A stretch of 64,000 nucleotides of DNA. It comes from Ectothiorhodospira sp. BSL-9. GTDB lineage: Bacteria > Pseudomonadota > Gammaproteobacteria > Ectothiorhodospirales > Ectothiorhodospiraceae. The position numbers were made by a program, and so were the translations under genes. The stretch spans positions 1,178,001 to 1,242,000 of the forward strand of contig NZ_CP011994.1 of the NCBI RefSeq assembly GCF_001632845.1, read 5' to 3'. Shown in pieces: positions 25,472-36,836 of the stretch (the first letter of the stretch is position 1; each line of letters opens with the position of its first letter). The notes under the pieces were generated by a model. That model searched no databases. It was not told the origin of the DNA and worked only from the letters and a program-made list of their open reading frames with translations.

Positions 25472-26782
25472 ATGTTGCTCATGTTTCGCAGTCTGATCGT
25501 TGCCGTGCTTGTGGCCGTGGGCGTTACCCTCTGGTGGTATCCCGCCGCCACCCTGGTGATGGTGGAACCGGTCGCCTGGGGGCAGCTGCACGAGCAGCAA
25601 TATGCCCCCCGGGAGCGGGCGTCGCCATTCCTGTCTTCCGCCGTGATCGAGCAGTCCCGGCAGTCGCGTCCCTTCTTGCCGATGGCGGAGTTCATCCATG
25701 ACCAGCTCGGCGGGGCGATGCGGGAGGTCGAGGCCGGTGACTGGAGTCGGGATCTACCGGGTCCCGGCGGCGGCCGTGCCTGGCTCACACCTGAGCGGGT
25801 GCCCGTCACCGATCCCCCGCGTGGCTGGCTGCATCTGGCCCTGCGGGACGGGGAGGCGCTGGATTTCTACCGCCTGCAATGGGTGGATCCGCTGCAGCGT
25901 CTGGGTGACATACCCCCAGCCCAGGCTCATCCTTTCCGGGGTGTTCCGCTGCTCTGGGTGTGCATGGGCATCGTCCTGGTGGTGATGCTTGCGCTGCCGG
26001 TTCGTGAATCGCCTGCCCAGGCCAGCAATCTGGCCCGGGGCATGCGGGCGGGACTGATCATGCTGGGCTTTTTCCTGCCGCTGACCCTGGCAGGCCTGTG
26101 GCTGTCTCAGCGTTCGGCACCGGATACGGTCTACGCCTTGATCGTGATCGGGGGCATGCTGGCAGTGGCCGGTCTGATCACGGCCCTGATCTTTGGTCGT
26201 CAGTATGCCTGGCTCAGGCGCCTCATGGCCGGCGAGGGGCTGCTGGCCCATTGGCAACTGGAACCCGGTCAGTGGCGGGATTTCCTGCAGCGGGACATGC
26301 AGCGCAGCCGGGGGGAGAAACTGGCCAGGCTGGTGATGGTGGCCGTCATGGCCGTGGTGGTGGGCCTGGGGTTTGTGCTGTTTGCACCGGACCGGGGCGC
26401 GGGTCTGGTGGTGGCGGGGGTGCTGGTGGGCATGGTGATGCTGCTTGCACTGGTCGTGCTGCTCCTGCCCCTGTGGACCCGTCGGCGCCTGTTACGGGCG
26501 GTGCCGGAGGTCTGGCTGGGGCCGGAGGGTGTCTGCATCGGCAATCAGGCCCATCACTGGTCGGGGCTGGGATCACGGCTTGAGTCGGCGCGATTGCGAA
26601 GGGGCAAGCAGGGCCTGCCTGCCCGGATCGAGCTGACCTATTCCGGATTGCGCGGTGTGAGCAGTGGTCGAGGGGTGTATGTCTATCGTGACCAGCAGAA
26701 CGTGGTGGTACCGGTCCCCCCCGGCAAGGAAGCAGAGGCAGAAAGGGTCATCGCCGGGCTGCGAGCCGGCAAGGGGAAATGA
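25472..26782 (+). CDS. Multi-pass membrane protein of unknown function
   Basis: The 436-residue protein has an N-terminal hydrophobic segment (5-27), a periplasmic or cytosolic loop of about 140 residues, then five hydrophobic segments near 166-186, 199-220, 229-251, 290-310 and 315-340, and a C-terminal soluble domain of about 90 residues rich in Arg and Val. I recognise no family. It lies between the propeller protein and the 1458-residue exported protein. Its stop overlaps the next start (ATGA), so the three genes look like one operon and may form an envelope complex. Confidence 0.6.
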   Translation: MLLMFRSLIVAVLVAVGVTLWWYPAATLVMVEPVAWGQLHEQQYAPRERASPFLSSAVIEQSRQSRPFLPMAEFIHDQLGGAMREVEAGDWSRDLPGPGGGRAWLTPERVPVTDPPRGWLHLALRDGEALDFYRLQWVDPLQRLGDIPPAQAHPFRGVPLLWVCMGIVLVVMLALPVRESPAQASNLARGMRAGLIMLGFFLPLTLAGLWLSQRSAPDTVYALIVIGGMLAVAGLITALIFGRQYAWLRRLMAGEGLLAHWQLEPGQWRDFLQRDMQRSRGEKLARLVMVAVMAVVVGLGFVLFAPDRGAGLVVAGVLVGMVMLLALVVLLLPLWTRRRLLRAVPEVWLGPEGVCIGNQAHHWSGLGSRLESARLRRGKQGLPARIELTYSGLRGVSSGRGVYVYRDQQNVVVPVPPGKEAEAERVIAGLRAGKGK

Positions 26783-29700
26783 GGATGGGTATGAACACCC
26801 TGTTGCTGTCCAGGCGCCGCGGAATGTCACGGCTTGTTGCCGGCATGATCGGTGCCTGCACCCTGTCCCTGCTCCTTGACTGCACGGCGCCCGCAAGGGC
26901 CGACACACCGGCTCTGGACCCGGAACTGCAGGCGCTGGCGGCCCAGGGCAAGCTGACCGTGCGTGCCCTGCGCGCCTGGGGGCTGTTGCCGGATGCCCAT
27001 CAGGGGCTGGTGATGGCGCTGCATGCCCGTTCCCTGGACCTGCTGGCTGCGGATCAGGCGCAGGTTGAACGCTGGATCGAGGATGCCGATAGGGGGCGTC
27101 TGTCCTTGTCGCCGGATCAACTGGGTCATCTCAAGGACCTGCAGGCACTGATGGGTCGCATCACGACCCTGAGCATCGAGGCATCCGGTGCCGATTCCGC
27201 GCTGGCTGGTGCGCTGGATATCGAGCAGACCTGGACCCTGGAGGACTGGGAATCTCTCGACAAGGCCCCGGCCTTGATGCCGGGCGGGGCGTTCGGCGCT
27301 CTCCTGTTCGCCCAGGACCCGATGGAAGCGGCGATCCTGGCCCGGCTGGAACGCCCCGAGGGTTTTGACCCTCCGCTGCGTCTGGATGCCCGGGCCACCC
27401 GCGAGTTGCTGTTCCCACCAGAGAAGGACATCCCGGATGCCGCTGCCGCTGCCGCACCGACCCCACCCCCCGGCGTGCCTACCCTGCCCGAAGGGCTGAT
27501 CCGCGCCGAATTGGCCCAGGGCGTCAATACCCTGGGGGATACCTACTGGGCAGGGCAGGTGATCTTTGCCATGCAGGGCATGCGCATGCTTTACGGCGTT
27601 CTGTCGGAAGCGGACGAGGCGGCCTTCAGCCGTCTCTGGGCGCCCTTGTTCGAGCATCCCAGTGAGACCGTGCTGGCCTGGCTGCAGGCCCTCAACCCCT
27701 TGTTGATGGAATTTCTGGCCGCACAGCAGGAAATGGCCGCCTTGCTGGAGGTGCTGGACGAGGCGGATTTTGCCGTGGAACTGGCCATGGCCTATGGCGA
27801 GGACGAAGACATTGACGCTGCCATGAATCGGGTGGGGTTGCTCAGCGCCCGTATCGGTGAAGTGAAGCAGCACATGGAACAGGTGGTGGCGGCCATTGAT
27901 GCCCTTGGGAGCCCACCCGATGTGCGCCAGGAGCAGGAACGCGCCCGGGCCAGAACCCGTCAGGCCGTCGAGTTGGTGAAATCCCTTGCCCCGCCCACCG
28001 AGGTCCATCACGTCCCCCGCCCCGGCTGGTCGGCGGAAACGGCCTGCGGGTTTGCCGGTGGCTGCCCGCGTCACGAGGATTTCGGTGAATTGAGCAAGGT
28101 GTTCCACTACGCCTTCGAACATCGCCTTTTGCGTTGGGATGGTTCCATTTCCCGGGATCAGATCACCGCGCCGCTGATGCTGGTCTTTGTGATTCATGAT
28201 TCGGTGCCGGCGGAGACGATCGTGCAGGGGCGCTGGGCCGGATGGCAGTGGATCGATGAATGGATGATTCCCCATTTCATAAGTCCGGACGCCGGTGACT
28301 GGGTCCGGACTGACCGGATGCAGGGAAGGTATGACGATGCCATGACCGGGCTGACGCAGACCACGGTGGATGGCCATCCCGCCTTGCGCTGGCCCTATCC
28401 ATGGCTGTATCGCATTGAACTGGTGAACTATCTGATCCAGCCAGGTGGGGATGAAGATCCGCGCATCCTCGTGATCCAGGTGCCAAACTGGGCTGCCATC
28501 AAGAACGCCGATCTGAACCTTGATCTCATAGCACGCCACCAGAGCTTTGAACTCGATGCCATGATGCGCCACCTGCGGATCGGTTCCGATGAAGAAGGAC
28601 ATGATAGGCCCCCTGGTTTCCCGGACATTGCGCTGGAATACATTGAATTTCGCCAGCAGACCCTGGAGTGGCTGGCCGGGGTGGTGAGGAACAGTGAAGT
28701 GGTGCTGGAGGAGGAGCGTCGTGTCAATCTTCGGCAACTGGCGGAACGCGTCCTGTTGGAAAACAGGAATCGCATGGAGATCCTGCGCAGCGGGCGCTAC
28801 CGTTGGACGCCGACATTCTTGAGTGAGCGCTGGGCCGAGCACGGATACGGCGATTCTGGTAGATACGGCCTGCGCGATGCCCGTCTTGGGCAGTCTCCGG
28901 AATCCTGGCTGCCCACGGCAAGGGTCGTGCTGGAGCCCGGCGCACCCCTGGATCTGCTGCCCCAGCCCATTGAGGAAGTGGGAGAATTTGCGCCTTGTGT
29001 CGAGTGTCGTGTGCTCATGCCCGAGGCGATACCGGGGCATCCCCTGAACGAACAGTATGAACATCGCACGGTGCGTGAACTGGTGGCCGCAGGCCGCCTG
29101 CGCCTGATGCCGACGGATCACGGCCTGCCGGTGGGTAATCTCTTCGGCGTGGGTGATCTGGATGTGGCGCGCATCGACATCCCGGCGGTTCCGGAGGGAT
29201 CACCGGCCCCGGCGGACGATGATCCGCTGCAGGCCCGGGTGCGCTTCCACGAGAACAACATCGGCTGGCTGCAGGGTGATATCCAGCGCCTGGAGCAGGC
29301 CTTGCGCGGCAGCGGCAACGAGGATGAGCGCCGTTTTCTGGGCCATCAGCTCACCATCAAGCGGGCCGACCTGCAGGGAGAGCGGGATGCCATCACCACC
29401 CTGCGAACAGGTAACTTCGTCCGCACCCCCACCGCCTGGGACCAACTGGTCAAGGAGCAGATGCTGGCTCAGGGGCGGGAGATGGCGGCCCGGGTGGAGC
29501 GTTCACGGCGTAATCTGGACCGCATCGAGCACATGATGGATACCCTGCCGCCGGAAGAGCGCCGCGACCTGAGGGACTGGGTGGATCGTCAGTTGCGGGA
29601 CGCCGGGATGGATCTGGAACGACAGGCGCAGGTGGGGCAGCTTGTGGCCAGGAACCTGCAGGCGCGGGCGGAACAGCAGCGTGCCGCCGCCCAGGAGGAT

Positions 29701-31155
29701 GAGGCCTGGGCCCAACTGGCGGTGGACATCCTGGAGAATTATCAGCAGGCGGCCACCTACGCCATGTATGCCACCCCCTTCGTCAGCGGCGGCGGAGTGC
29801 TGTCGGTGGCCTACGGCATCACCAGCGGCGGCATCGCCGGTTATGCGGAGCAGGGTGATGTTCACGGCGCCATCCGGGGCGCGGCGCTCACCTCCCTGCG
29901 TTACTGGTCGCCCAAGGCGGACTATGCCCTGACCGCCTATGAAGGCTACCAGGCCGGCGGCGTCGAGGGCGCCGCCCGGCGCGTGGCCTCCACCTATGTG
30001 CAACGCAAGGTGGTTCAGACCGCCACCCAGGCCGCCCTGAACGTACAGGGGCAGATCCAGGCTTCCCATCGGCAGGCCCGCCGGGAGGCCTGGCGCGAGG
30101 CCCAGCGCAAGGTGAATTTCCGCGAGGAGCGGGCCGCGGGCCGCGCCCTGGCGGAGCAGCACCAGGCCCAGTTCGCGCAAGTCCGCCGTCTTGAACGGAG
30201 CATGCGGCAGCAGGGCTATATCGAAGTGGATGGCGTGCGCTACAGCGGTGACCTGATGTGGCGGACCCGCACCTGGACCGATACCAACCGGGCGCTGATG
30301 GACACCACCGCCGCCATCAAGCACTCCCCTCACGCCAAGTTCTGGATGAAGCGGGGTGCCGATCCGCTGGCCCAAAGGGACTACAACTTCACCGACCGGT
30401 TGCACACCCGCCAGGTGGTCAGGGATCTGCGTGCCGACCTGCAGGCCCAGGGGATTGCCCCCGATGCCCTGCAGTTTCGACCCATCCGCAACGCGGGCAA
30501 TAGCTCGCCGGGCATGGACCTGGACCTGGCGATGCGTTTCACGGGCGATGCCAGTCATCTGCGGCGGATCGATCCCGCCACCGGGCAGGCGCAGCAACTG
30601 AGCCTGGCCGAGGCCAACGCCTTCGTGCAGGGGCGTTTCAATCGGGTCTACGCCCGCAATGCCGGGGGGCGAAGCGCCGATGGGTCCTGGCAGATGGTCA
30701 CCAGCAGCGCCCACCCCGAGGCCTACCAGGACACGGCCTGGCTGCATGTGCGTGACATCGTGCGTTCCGGCGCAGATCCGAATTCGGTCATCAACCCACG
30801 GCATGCGGCCCAGGCAGGGGGCGTGACCGTGCACAAGGCCCATGAGATGCGCCGTTTCATCGGCATGGGAACGGATAACCAGAACTTCGAGATCTACCGC
30901 GGCACCGCCAAGGATATCGACTCCAAGGTGATCCCTCTGCTGCAGTCACGGGTGGAACGTGCTCCAACCCCGTCCCAGCGGCAGGAAGCCCGTGGGACAC
31001 TGGATTTTTACCGTCACCTGTCACGGGCGATGAATCTGGCGGTGAACGATCCCATCAGTGCCGACAAGTCGGTACGACAACTCACGGGCATGGATACCCT
31101 GGGGGCGGTGGAATTGGTGGGTGGGGCTATCGAGGCCCTGGGGCAGGGACGATGA
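26779..31155 (+). CDS. Very large exported protein of unknown function, toxin-like layout
   Basis: 1458 residues. A signal peptide (RRRGMSRLVAGMIGACTLSLL, cleavage near ARA/DTP) leads a mostly helical protein. A proline-rich linker lies near residues 225-235. Coiled-coil regions near 820-980 end in a small-residue hydrophobic stretch (YATPFVSGGGVLSVAYGI, SGGIAGY) near 995-1020. The last 280 residues form a distinct domain with NSSPGMDLDLAM near 1240, which loosely recalls the G-S...D-x-D metal site of nucleotidyltransferases. That order resembles polymorphic toxins, but no secretion tag or immunity gene is recognised. Function unknown; do not take the toxin reading as established. Confidence 0.6.
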   Translation: MRMGMNTLLLSRRRGMSRLVAGMIGACTLSLLLDCTAPARADTPALDPELQALAAQGKLTVRALRAWGLLPDAHQGLVMALHARSLDLLAADQAQVERWIEDADRGRLSLSPDQLGHLKDLQALMGRITTLSIEASGADSALAGALDIEQTWTLEDWESLDKAPALMPGGAFGALLFAQDPMEAAILARLERPEGFDPPLRLDARATRELLFPPEKDIPDAAAAAAPTPPPGVPTLPEGLIRAELAQGVNTLGDTYWAGQVIFAMQGMRMLYGVLSEADEAAFSRLWAPLFEHPSETVLAWLQALNPLLMEFLAAQQEMAALLEVLDEADFAVELAMAYGEDEDIDAAMNRVGLLSARIGEVKQHMEQVVAAIDALGSPPDVRQEQERARARTRQAVELVKSLAPPTEVHHVPRPGWSAETACGFAGGCPRHEDFGELSKVFHYAFEHRLLRWDGSISRDQITAPLMLVFVIHDSVPAETIVQGRWAGWQWIDEWMIPHFISPDAGDWVRTDRMQGRYDDAMTGLTQTTVDGHPALRWPYPWLYRIELVNYLIQPGGDEDPRILVIQVPNWAAIKNADLNLDLIARHQSFELDAMMRHLRIGSDEEGHDRPPGFPDIALEYIEFRQQTLEWLAGVVRNSEVVLEEERRVNLRQLAERVLLENRNRMEILRSGRYRWTPTFLSERWAEHGYGDSGRYGLRDARLGQSPESWLPTARVVLEPGAPLDLLPQPIEEVGEFAPCVECRVLMPEAIPGHPLNEQYEHRTVRELVAAGRLRLMPTDHGLPVGNLFGVGDLDVARIDIPAVPEGSPAPADDDPLQARVRFHENNIGWLQGDIQRLEQALRGSGNEDERRFLGHQLTIKRADLQGERDAITTLRTGNFVRTPTAWDQLVKEQMLAQGREMAARVERSRRNLDRIEHMMDTLPPEERRDLRDWVDRQLRDAGMDLERQAQVGQLVARNLQARAEQQRAAAQEDEAWAQLAVDILENYQQAATYAMYATPFVSGGGVLSVAYGITSGGIAGYAEQGDVHGAIRGAALTSLRYWSPKADYALTAYEGYQAGGVEGAARRVASTYVQRKVVQTATQAALNVQGQIQASHRQARREAWREAQRKVNFREERAAGRALAEQHQAQFAQVRRLERSMRQQGYIEVDGVRYSGDLMWRTRTWTDTNRALMDTTAAIKHSPHAKFWMKRGADPLAQRDYNFTDRLHTRQVVRDLRADLQAQGIAPDALQFRPIRNAGNSSPGMDLDLAMRFTGDASHLRRIDPATGQAQQLSLAEANAFVQGRFNRVYARNAGGRSADGSWQMVTSSAHPEAYQDTAWLHVRDIVRSGADPNSVINPRHAAQAGGVTVHKAHEMRRFIGMGTDNQNFEIYRGTAKDIDSKVIPLLQSRVERAPTPSQRQEARGTLDFYRHLSRAMNLAVNDPISADKSVRQLTGMDTLGAVELVGGAIEALGQGR

Positions 31156-31178
31156 TGTCCCTGCCCCGGGGGCATGGG

Positions 31179-32489
31179 TCAGTCGGCCTTCACAGTGACG
31201 TTCCGGCATCCGGTTTCCACCAGCCGCCAGGAGGCGAGGGTGGCCAGGGCGGCAAAGCCGGTGAGCAGCCACAGTCCGCGCTGGTAATCGGTGGCCGTGT
31301 ACACGGGTACGCCGCCGCTCAACAGGCCCTCCCAGCCCAGGTCCATGGCCCAGCCGAACAAAGGCTGGAACAGCGCGGCCCCCAGGAACAGGCCGGTGTT
31401 GACCAGGGCGATGGCCATGCCCGAAAGGGCCGGGTCCGTCACCTCCTTGGCATGGGCGTAGGCCACCACAAAAGAGCCCGCACTCAGACCCATGAGGGTG
31501 AACAGGGTCAGTCCAGAGATCCCGGGACCCCAGGGCAGGAACAGCAGGCCCAGACAGACGCTCAGGTAGACCAGGGCGCCGGCCTGCAGCACGGGACGGC
31601 GCCGGCCCATGCGGTCGGAGAAACTGCCTGCCAGCAGGCAACCGACGGCAAAGGCCACCGTGGCCACGGTGGTGTAGATGGAGGCATCTCCCCGGCTCAG
31701 GCCATGCACGTCCCGCAGCAGGGGGATGGCCCACAGCCCCAGCATGCCGAACAGGCTGCCGGTGATGCCGAAGTCATAGACGAACCCCGGCCACAGTCGG
31801 CGGTTGGCCAGCACGGCCCGCAGGTCCTTGATCCAGTGCTGCTTTCTCGGCGCGTGGGGCGGCAGGCCTTCCATCTCCCGCACCGACGGGAACCCCATCT
31901 GTTCGGGCTTGTCACGCACCAGCCACCAGGAGAGCACGGCCAGGCCGATGGCGATGACTCCCAGGGCCACGAACAGGCTGCGCCAGTCCACCACAAGCAG
32001 CATCAAGGCGAGTGGACCGGTGGCGGCGATGGCTCCCAGGTTGCCCAGCAGCAGGGTGAGGCCGCTGATGCTGCCGTACTTGCGTTCGCTGAACCACACG
32101 GAATTGCTCTTCATGAGGCCGACGAAGACCACCGAGACCCCCAGCCCCACCAGGAAACGGCCCACGCTGGCGATGGCCAGCGTCTCCGCCAGGCCGAAGA
32201 CGATGGAGCCGCACCCGGCCACTGCGTTGCCCAGCATCACCGCAAAACGCGAACCCAGGGTGTCCGCCAGCACGCCTGCCGGCATCTGCATGGCGGTGTA
32301 GATGTAGAAATACATGGCCGAGAGGGACCCCAGCGCCGCCGCCGTCACGCCGAATGCCTCGGTGAGTTCGCCGGAGACCATGGCCGGCGCAAAGCGGTGG
32401 AAGAACACCAGCATGTACGCTGCGATGAGCACGCTGTAGATGGTCCAGCGCGCCCGTTCGAAGCGGGCGGAATCGTAGGCTTGGTGCAT
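31179..32489 (-). CDS. MFS transporter
   Basis: The 436-residue protein has twelve predicted membrane segments in two halves of six. The inter-half loop is cytosolic and charged (REMEGLPPHAPRKQHWIKD). Signature A-like sequences occur as ADTLGSRFAV after segment 2 and GSFSDRMGRRRPV in the second half. The start fits the NNP/OFA-like drug and organic-anion groups (YMLVFFHRFAPAMVSGEL), but the substrate cannot be told. It converges on the large exported protein gene, 23 bases away, without clear terminator. Confidence 0.85.
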   Translation of the reverse strand: MHQAYDSARFERARWTIYSVLIAAYMLVFFHRFAPAMVSGELTEAFGVTAAALGSLSAMYFYIYTAMQMPAGVLADTLGSRFAVMLGNAVAGCGSIVFGLAETLAIASVGRFLVGLGVSVVFVGLMKSNSVWFSERKYGSISGLTLLLGNLGAIAATGPLALMLLVVDWRSLFVALGVIAIGLAVLSWWLVRDKPEQMGFPSVREMEGLPPHAPRKQHWIKDLRAVLANRRLWPGFVYDFGITGSLFGMLGLWAIPLLRDVHGLSRGDASIYTTVATVAFAVGCLLAGSFSDRMGRRRPVLQAGALVYLSVCLGLLFLPWGPGISGLTLFTLMGLSAGSFVVAYAHAKEVTDPALSGMAIALVNTGLFLGAALFQPLFGWAMDLGWEGLLSGGVPVYTATDYQRGLWLLTGFAALATLASWRLVETGCRNVTVKAD

Positions 32490-32639
32490 GGGGAGTCCTG
32501 GGTCGGAGATGTTGTCGCCGGGGTGTTAAGTTACAGGGCCCGCGGTGCGAGGTCACGCATGGTGCCCGCCGCGCCCCCAGACCAGGACACACCGCTTCGT
32601 TCACAGGACTTGCCCTTGCCGACAAGGTAGAATCCCCCC

Positions 32640-33845
32640 ATGCCACTCACCGAAAAGAACATCCTGCTGGGCGTCAGCGCCGGCATTGCCGCCTACAAGA
32701 GCTGTGAACTGGTGCGACTGCTCACCGGGGCCGGGGCGCAGGTGAGGGTGGTCATGACCCCCCGGGCCACGGAATTCGTCGCGCCTCTCACCTTCCAGGC
32801 CTTGTCCGGCCACCCTGTACGCACGGCGGTGTTTGATGCCGAGGCGGAGGCCGGGATGGACCATATCAGCCTGGCCCGCTGGGCCGACGCCATTCTGGTG
32901 GCGCCGGCCACGGCAGATGTCATGGCCCGCCTGGCACACGGCATGGCCGATGACCTGCTCAGCACCCTGTGTCTGGCCACCGAGGCCCCCGTCTGTCTGG
33001 CCCCGGCCATGAACCGGGTCATGTGGGGCCACGTGGCCACCCGCGACAATGCCCGCCTGCTGGTCTCCCGTGGCGTACACCTCTTCGGTCCGGGCACCGG
33101 TGGGCAGGCCTGTGGCGAGACCGGGGCAGGGCGCATGCTCGAGCCCGCCGAGCTGGTGCAGTCTCTCCGGTCCCTGTTCGAGGCCCCGCGCCTTGAAGGG
33201 CGCCATGTCCTGGTCACTGCGGGCCCCACCCGGGAGCCCATGGATCCGGTGCGCTACATCACCAACCGCAGTTCCGGACGCATGGGCTATGCCGTGGCCG
33301 CCGCCGCCGCGCTGGCCGGCGCCCGGGTCACCCTGGTGAGCGGTCCGGTGGCACTGGAGTCCCCTGTGGGTGTCGAACGCCTGATGGTGGAGACGGCCGA
33401 ACAGATGCAGGACACGGTGATGGCCCACGTGGCGGGTGCCGACATCTTCATCGCCACCGCCGCCGTGGCCGATTACCGTGTGGCGCAACCGGCACGGCAA
33501 AAGATCAAGAAGCAGGGCGACACCCTGGACCTGCAATTGGTGAAGAATCCGGACATCCTCGCCCAGGTGGCCGCCTCCCCAAATCGACCCTTCACCGTGG
33601 GTTTTGCCGCCGAGACGGATTCCCTGGAGAAGCACGCACGCGCCAAGCTGGAGAACAAGCGCCTGGACATGATCGCCGCCAATGACGTGTCCGACGGTCA
33701 GGGGTTCGATGTGGACGACAACGCCCTGCGGGTGTTCTGGAGCGATGGGGGCTGCTCGCTGCCGCGACAATCCAAGATGACGCTGGCGCGGGCGCTGGTG
33801 CAGGTGATCGCGGATCGATTCCAGGTGGCCCGTGAACAGGACTAA
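32640..33845 (+). CDS. coaBC: Bifunctional phosphopantothenoylcysteine decarboxylase/synthetase CoaBC
   Basis: 401 residues. The N-terminal flavoprotein decarboxylase (1-190) has the active His in [19 protein letters not shown] and the Cys motif [10 protein letters not shown]. The C-terminal synthetase starts [20 protein letters not shown] and includes AAVADYR and [18 protein letters not shown]. It makes 4'-phosphopantetheine for coenzyme A from phosphopantothenate, cysteine and CTP. The dut gene follows directly, the usual order in gammaproteobacteria. Confidence 0.97.
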   Translation: MPLTEKNILLGVSAGIAAYKSCELVRLLTGAGAQVRVVMTPRATEFVAPLTFQALSGHPVRTAVFDAEAEAGMDHISLARWADAILVAPATADVMARLAHGMADDLLSTLCLATEAPVCLAPAMNRVMWGHVATRDNARLLVSRGVHLFGPGTGGQACGETGAGRMLEPAELVQSLRSLFEAPRLEGRHVLVTAGPTREPMDPVRYITNRSSGRMGYAVAAAAALAGARVTLVSGPVALESPVGVERLMVETAEQMQDTVMAHVAGADIFIATAAVADYRVAQPARQKIKKQGDTLDLQLVKNPDILAQVAASPNRPFTVGFAAETDSLEKHARAKLENKRLDMIAANDVSDGQGFDVDDNALRVFWSDGGCSLPRQSKMTLARALVQVIADRFQVAREQD

Positions 33846-33852
33846 GCCGAAC

Positions 33853-34308
33853 ATGCAGACCATACAGATCAAGATCCTCGATGCCCGCCTGGGCCGCGAT
33901 TTTCCACTGCCCACCACGGCCACGGAGGGCTCCGCCGGGGTGGATCTGCGCGCCTGCCTGGATGCGCCCTTGACGCTGCTCCCCGGTCAGGCTGAACTCG
34001 TTCCCACGGGCATGGCCATGCACATCGCTGATCCGGGCCTGGCGGCCATGATCCTGCCCCGGTCGGGGCTGGGTCATAAACAGGGGATCGTGCTGGGCAA
34101 CCTGGTGGGCTTGATCGACTCCGACTACCAGGGACCGCTGATGGTCTCCTGCTGGAACCGGGGAGCGGAGCCCTTCGTGATCTCGCCGGGGGAGCGCATC
34201 GCCCAGATGGTGGTGGTGCCCGTGGTGCAGCCCCACTTTCAGGTGGTGGAAGAGTTCGAGGCCACGCAACGGGGAACCGGCGGTTTCGGCTCCTCCGGCC
34301 GAATCTGA
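33853..34308 (+). CDS. dut: dUTP diphosphatase
   Basis: 151 residues, the normal trimeric dUTPase length. Motifs 1-5 in order: [40 protein letters not shown] and the C-terminal [10 protein letters not shown] that closes over the nucleotide. It hydrolyses dUTP to dUMP and keeps uracil out of DNA. I chose ATG 33853 ([10 protein letters not shown]); a GTG at 33832 inside coaBC is in frame but less like the family. Eight bases separate it from coaBC. Confidence 0.96.
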   Translation: MQTIQIKILDARLGRDFPLPTTATEGSAGVDLRACLDAPLTLLPGQAELVPTGMAMHIADPGLAAMILPRSGLGHKQGIVLGNLVGLIDSDYQGPLMVSCWNRGAEPFVISPGERIAQMVVVPVVQPHFQVVEEFEATQRGTGGFGSSGRI

Positions 34309-34403
34309 GACGAACCCATCCTCGCGCCGGCATCCATGGCCCCTGCGGTTTTGACAGGTCAGAGGTTTTAACAGGCCCAAGGTTCTCTACAGGGAGTACC
34401 CGC

Positions 34404-35804
34404 ATGAGTGTTCAGGTGTCGCCTTCCATCTTCCGGGCCTACGATATCCGCGGGGTGGTGGAGGCTGGCCTGGACCCTGGGGTGGCCGAGGCGGTGGGCC
34501 GGGCCTACGGGGCCGAGGCCCGCGAGCAGGGCGGCAAGCGGGTTGCCGTCGGCCGCGATGGCCGCCTCTCCAGCCCGGCACTGGAGGCCGCCCTGGTGAA
34601 AGGACTCATGGCCACCGGTCTGGAGGTGATCCTGCTGGGATGCGTGCCCACCCCAGTGACCTATTTCGCTGCCCTGGAGCTGGCCGATGGCAACGGCGTG
34701 ATGGTCACCGGGAGTCATAATCCGCCCCGGTACAACGGTTTCAAACTCATGCTGGGAAGGCGCACCCTGCACCGGGAAACGGTGCAGCGGCTGCGTCGCC
34801 GCATCGTCGAGGATCGCTTGCCCGAAAGCCCGGGTGGTCGCTGTGTCGAGGCGGAGGTGACCCAGGACTATCTGCAGCGACTCTGCAACGACATTCATCT
34901 GCACCGCCCCCTGTCGGTGGCCGTGGACTGTGGCAATGGTGCTGCATCGGGCATCGCTCCCGAGGTTTACCGGCGCCTGGGCTGCCGGGTGGAGCCTCTG
35001 TTCTGCCAGGTGGATGGTCATTTTCCCAATCATCACCCCGACCCCTCGCGCCCGGAGAACCTGGCCCACCTGGCCGATGTGGTGCGCCGGCGGGGCCTGG
35101 ATCTGGGCCTGGCCTTTGATGGCGACGGCGATCGCCTCGGTATGGTGGACGGCCAGGGACGCATCCACTGGCCGGACCGCCTGATGATGTGTTTTGCCGA
35201 CGATGTGCTGGCCCGTCATCCCGGTGCCGGCGTGGTATTCGACGTGAAATGCACCCATCACCTGGGCCAGGAGGTGCGTCGCCGGGGCGGAGTGCCGGAT
35301 ATGTGGTGCACCGGGCACTCCCTGCTCAAGGCGCGCATGGAAGAAACCGGGGCGTTGCTGGCGGGAGAGATGAGCGGGCATGTATTCTTCCGCGATCGCT
35401 GGTTGGGGGTGGATGACGCCCTCTACGCCGGGGCCCGCCTGCTGGAATGGTTGTCGCGGGATGATCGTCCGCCAGCGCGTGTGCTGGATGATCTGCCCCA
35501 GGGCTGTCACACCCCGGAGATCCTGGTGAGTCCCGAAGGGGTTGAGGATGCCCATGATGTGTTCATGGCCCGTCTGCTGGAGGCGGTGGAAGGGCAGGAC
35601 GAGCTGGAAGGCGGGACGATCACCCGCATCGATGGCCTGCGAGTGGATTTTCCCGATGGCTGGGGCCTGGTGCGCGCCTCCAACACCACCCCTTGCCTCA
35701 CCCTGCGCTTCGAGGGCGACACCCCCGAGGCCCTGGCACGGATCCAGGCCCGATTTCGGGCACTGGTTCACCAGGTGGATGTCACGCTCGGGTTGCCCTT
35801 CTGA
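34404..35804 (+). CDS. algC: Phosphomannomutase/phosphoglucomutase
   Basis: 466 residues, of AlgC type. It starts IFRAYDIRGVV, has the phosphoserine loop TGSHNPPRYNGFK, the metal loop FDGDGDRLG, a sugar-binding EMSGH and the phosphate-binding RASNTTPCL near the end. It interconverts 6- and 1-phosphates of mannose or glucose for LPS, exopolysaccharide and, through glucose 1-phosphate, nucleotide sugars usable for sucrose formation. The 95-base gap from dut holds two short direct repeats (GGTTTTrACAGG). argB follows. Confidence 0.94.
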   Translation: MSVQVSPSIFRAYDIRGVVEAGLDPGVAEAVGRAYGAEAREQGGKRVAVGRDGRLSSPALEAALVKGLMATGLEVILLGCVPTPVTYFAALELADGNGVMVTGSHNPPRYNGFKLMLGRRTLHRETVQRLRRRIVEDRLPESPGGRCVEAEVTQDYLQRLCNDIHLHRPLSVAVDCGNGAASGIAPEVYRRLGCRVEPLFCQVDGHFPNHHPDPSRPENLAHLADVVRRRGLDLGLAFDGDGDRLGMVDGQGRIHWPDRLMMCFADDVLARHPGAGVVFDVKCTHHLGQEVRRRGGVPDMWCTGHSLLKARMEETGALLAGEMSGHVFFRDRWLGVDDALYAGARLLEWLSRDDRPPARVLDDLPQGCHTPEILVSPEGVEDAHDVFMARLLEAVEGQDELEGGTITRIDGLRVDFPDGWGLVRASNTTPCLTLRFEGDTPEALARIQARFRALVHQVDVTLGLPF

Positions 35805-35851
35805 GGCGGGCTGCCACCCATGTCACCCATATGTACATAGTATTGTCTTGA

Positions 35852-36781
<930 letters not shown>

Positions 36782-36836
36782 CGGATCTGGGGCGGCGGAC
36801 TCGGTTACAGGTGGTGCCTGGCTGTGTTAACGATGC

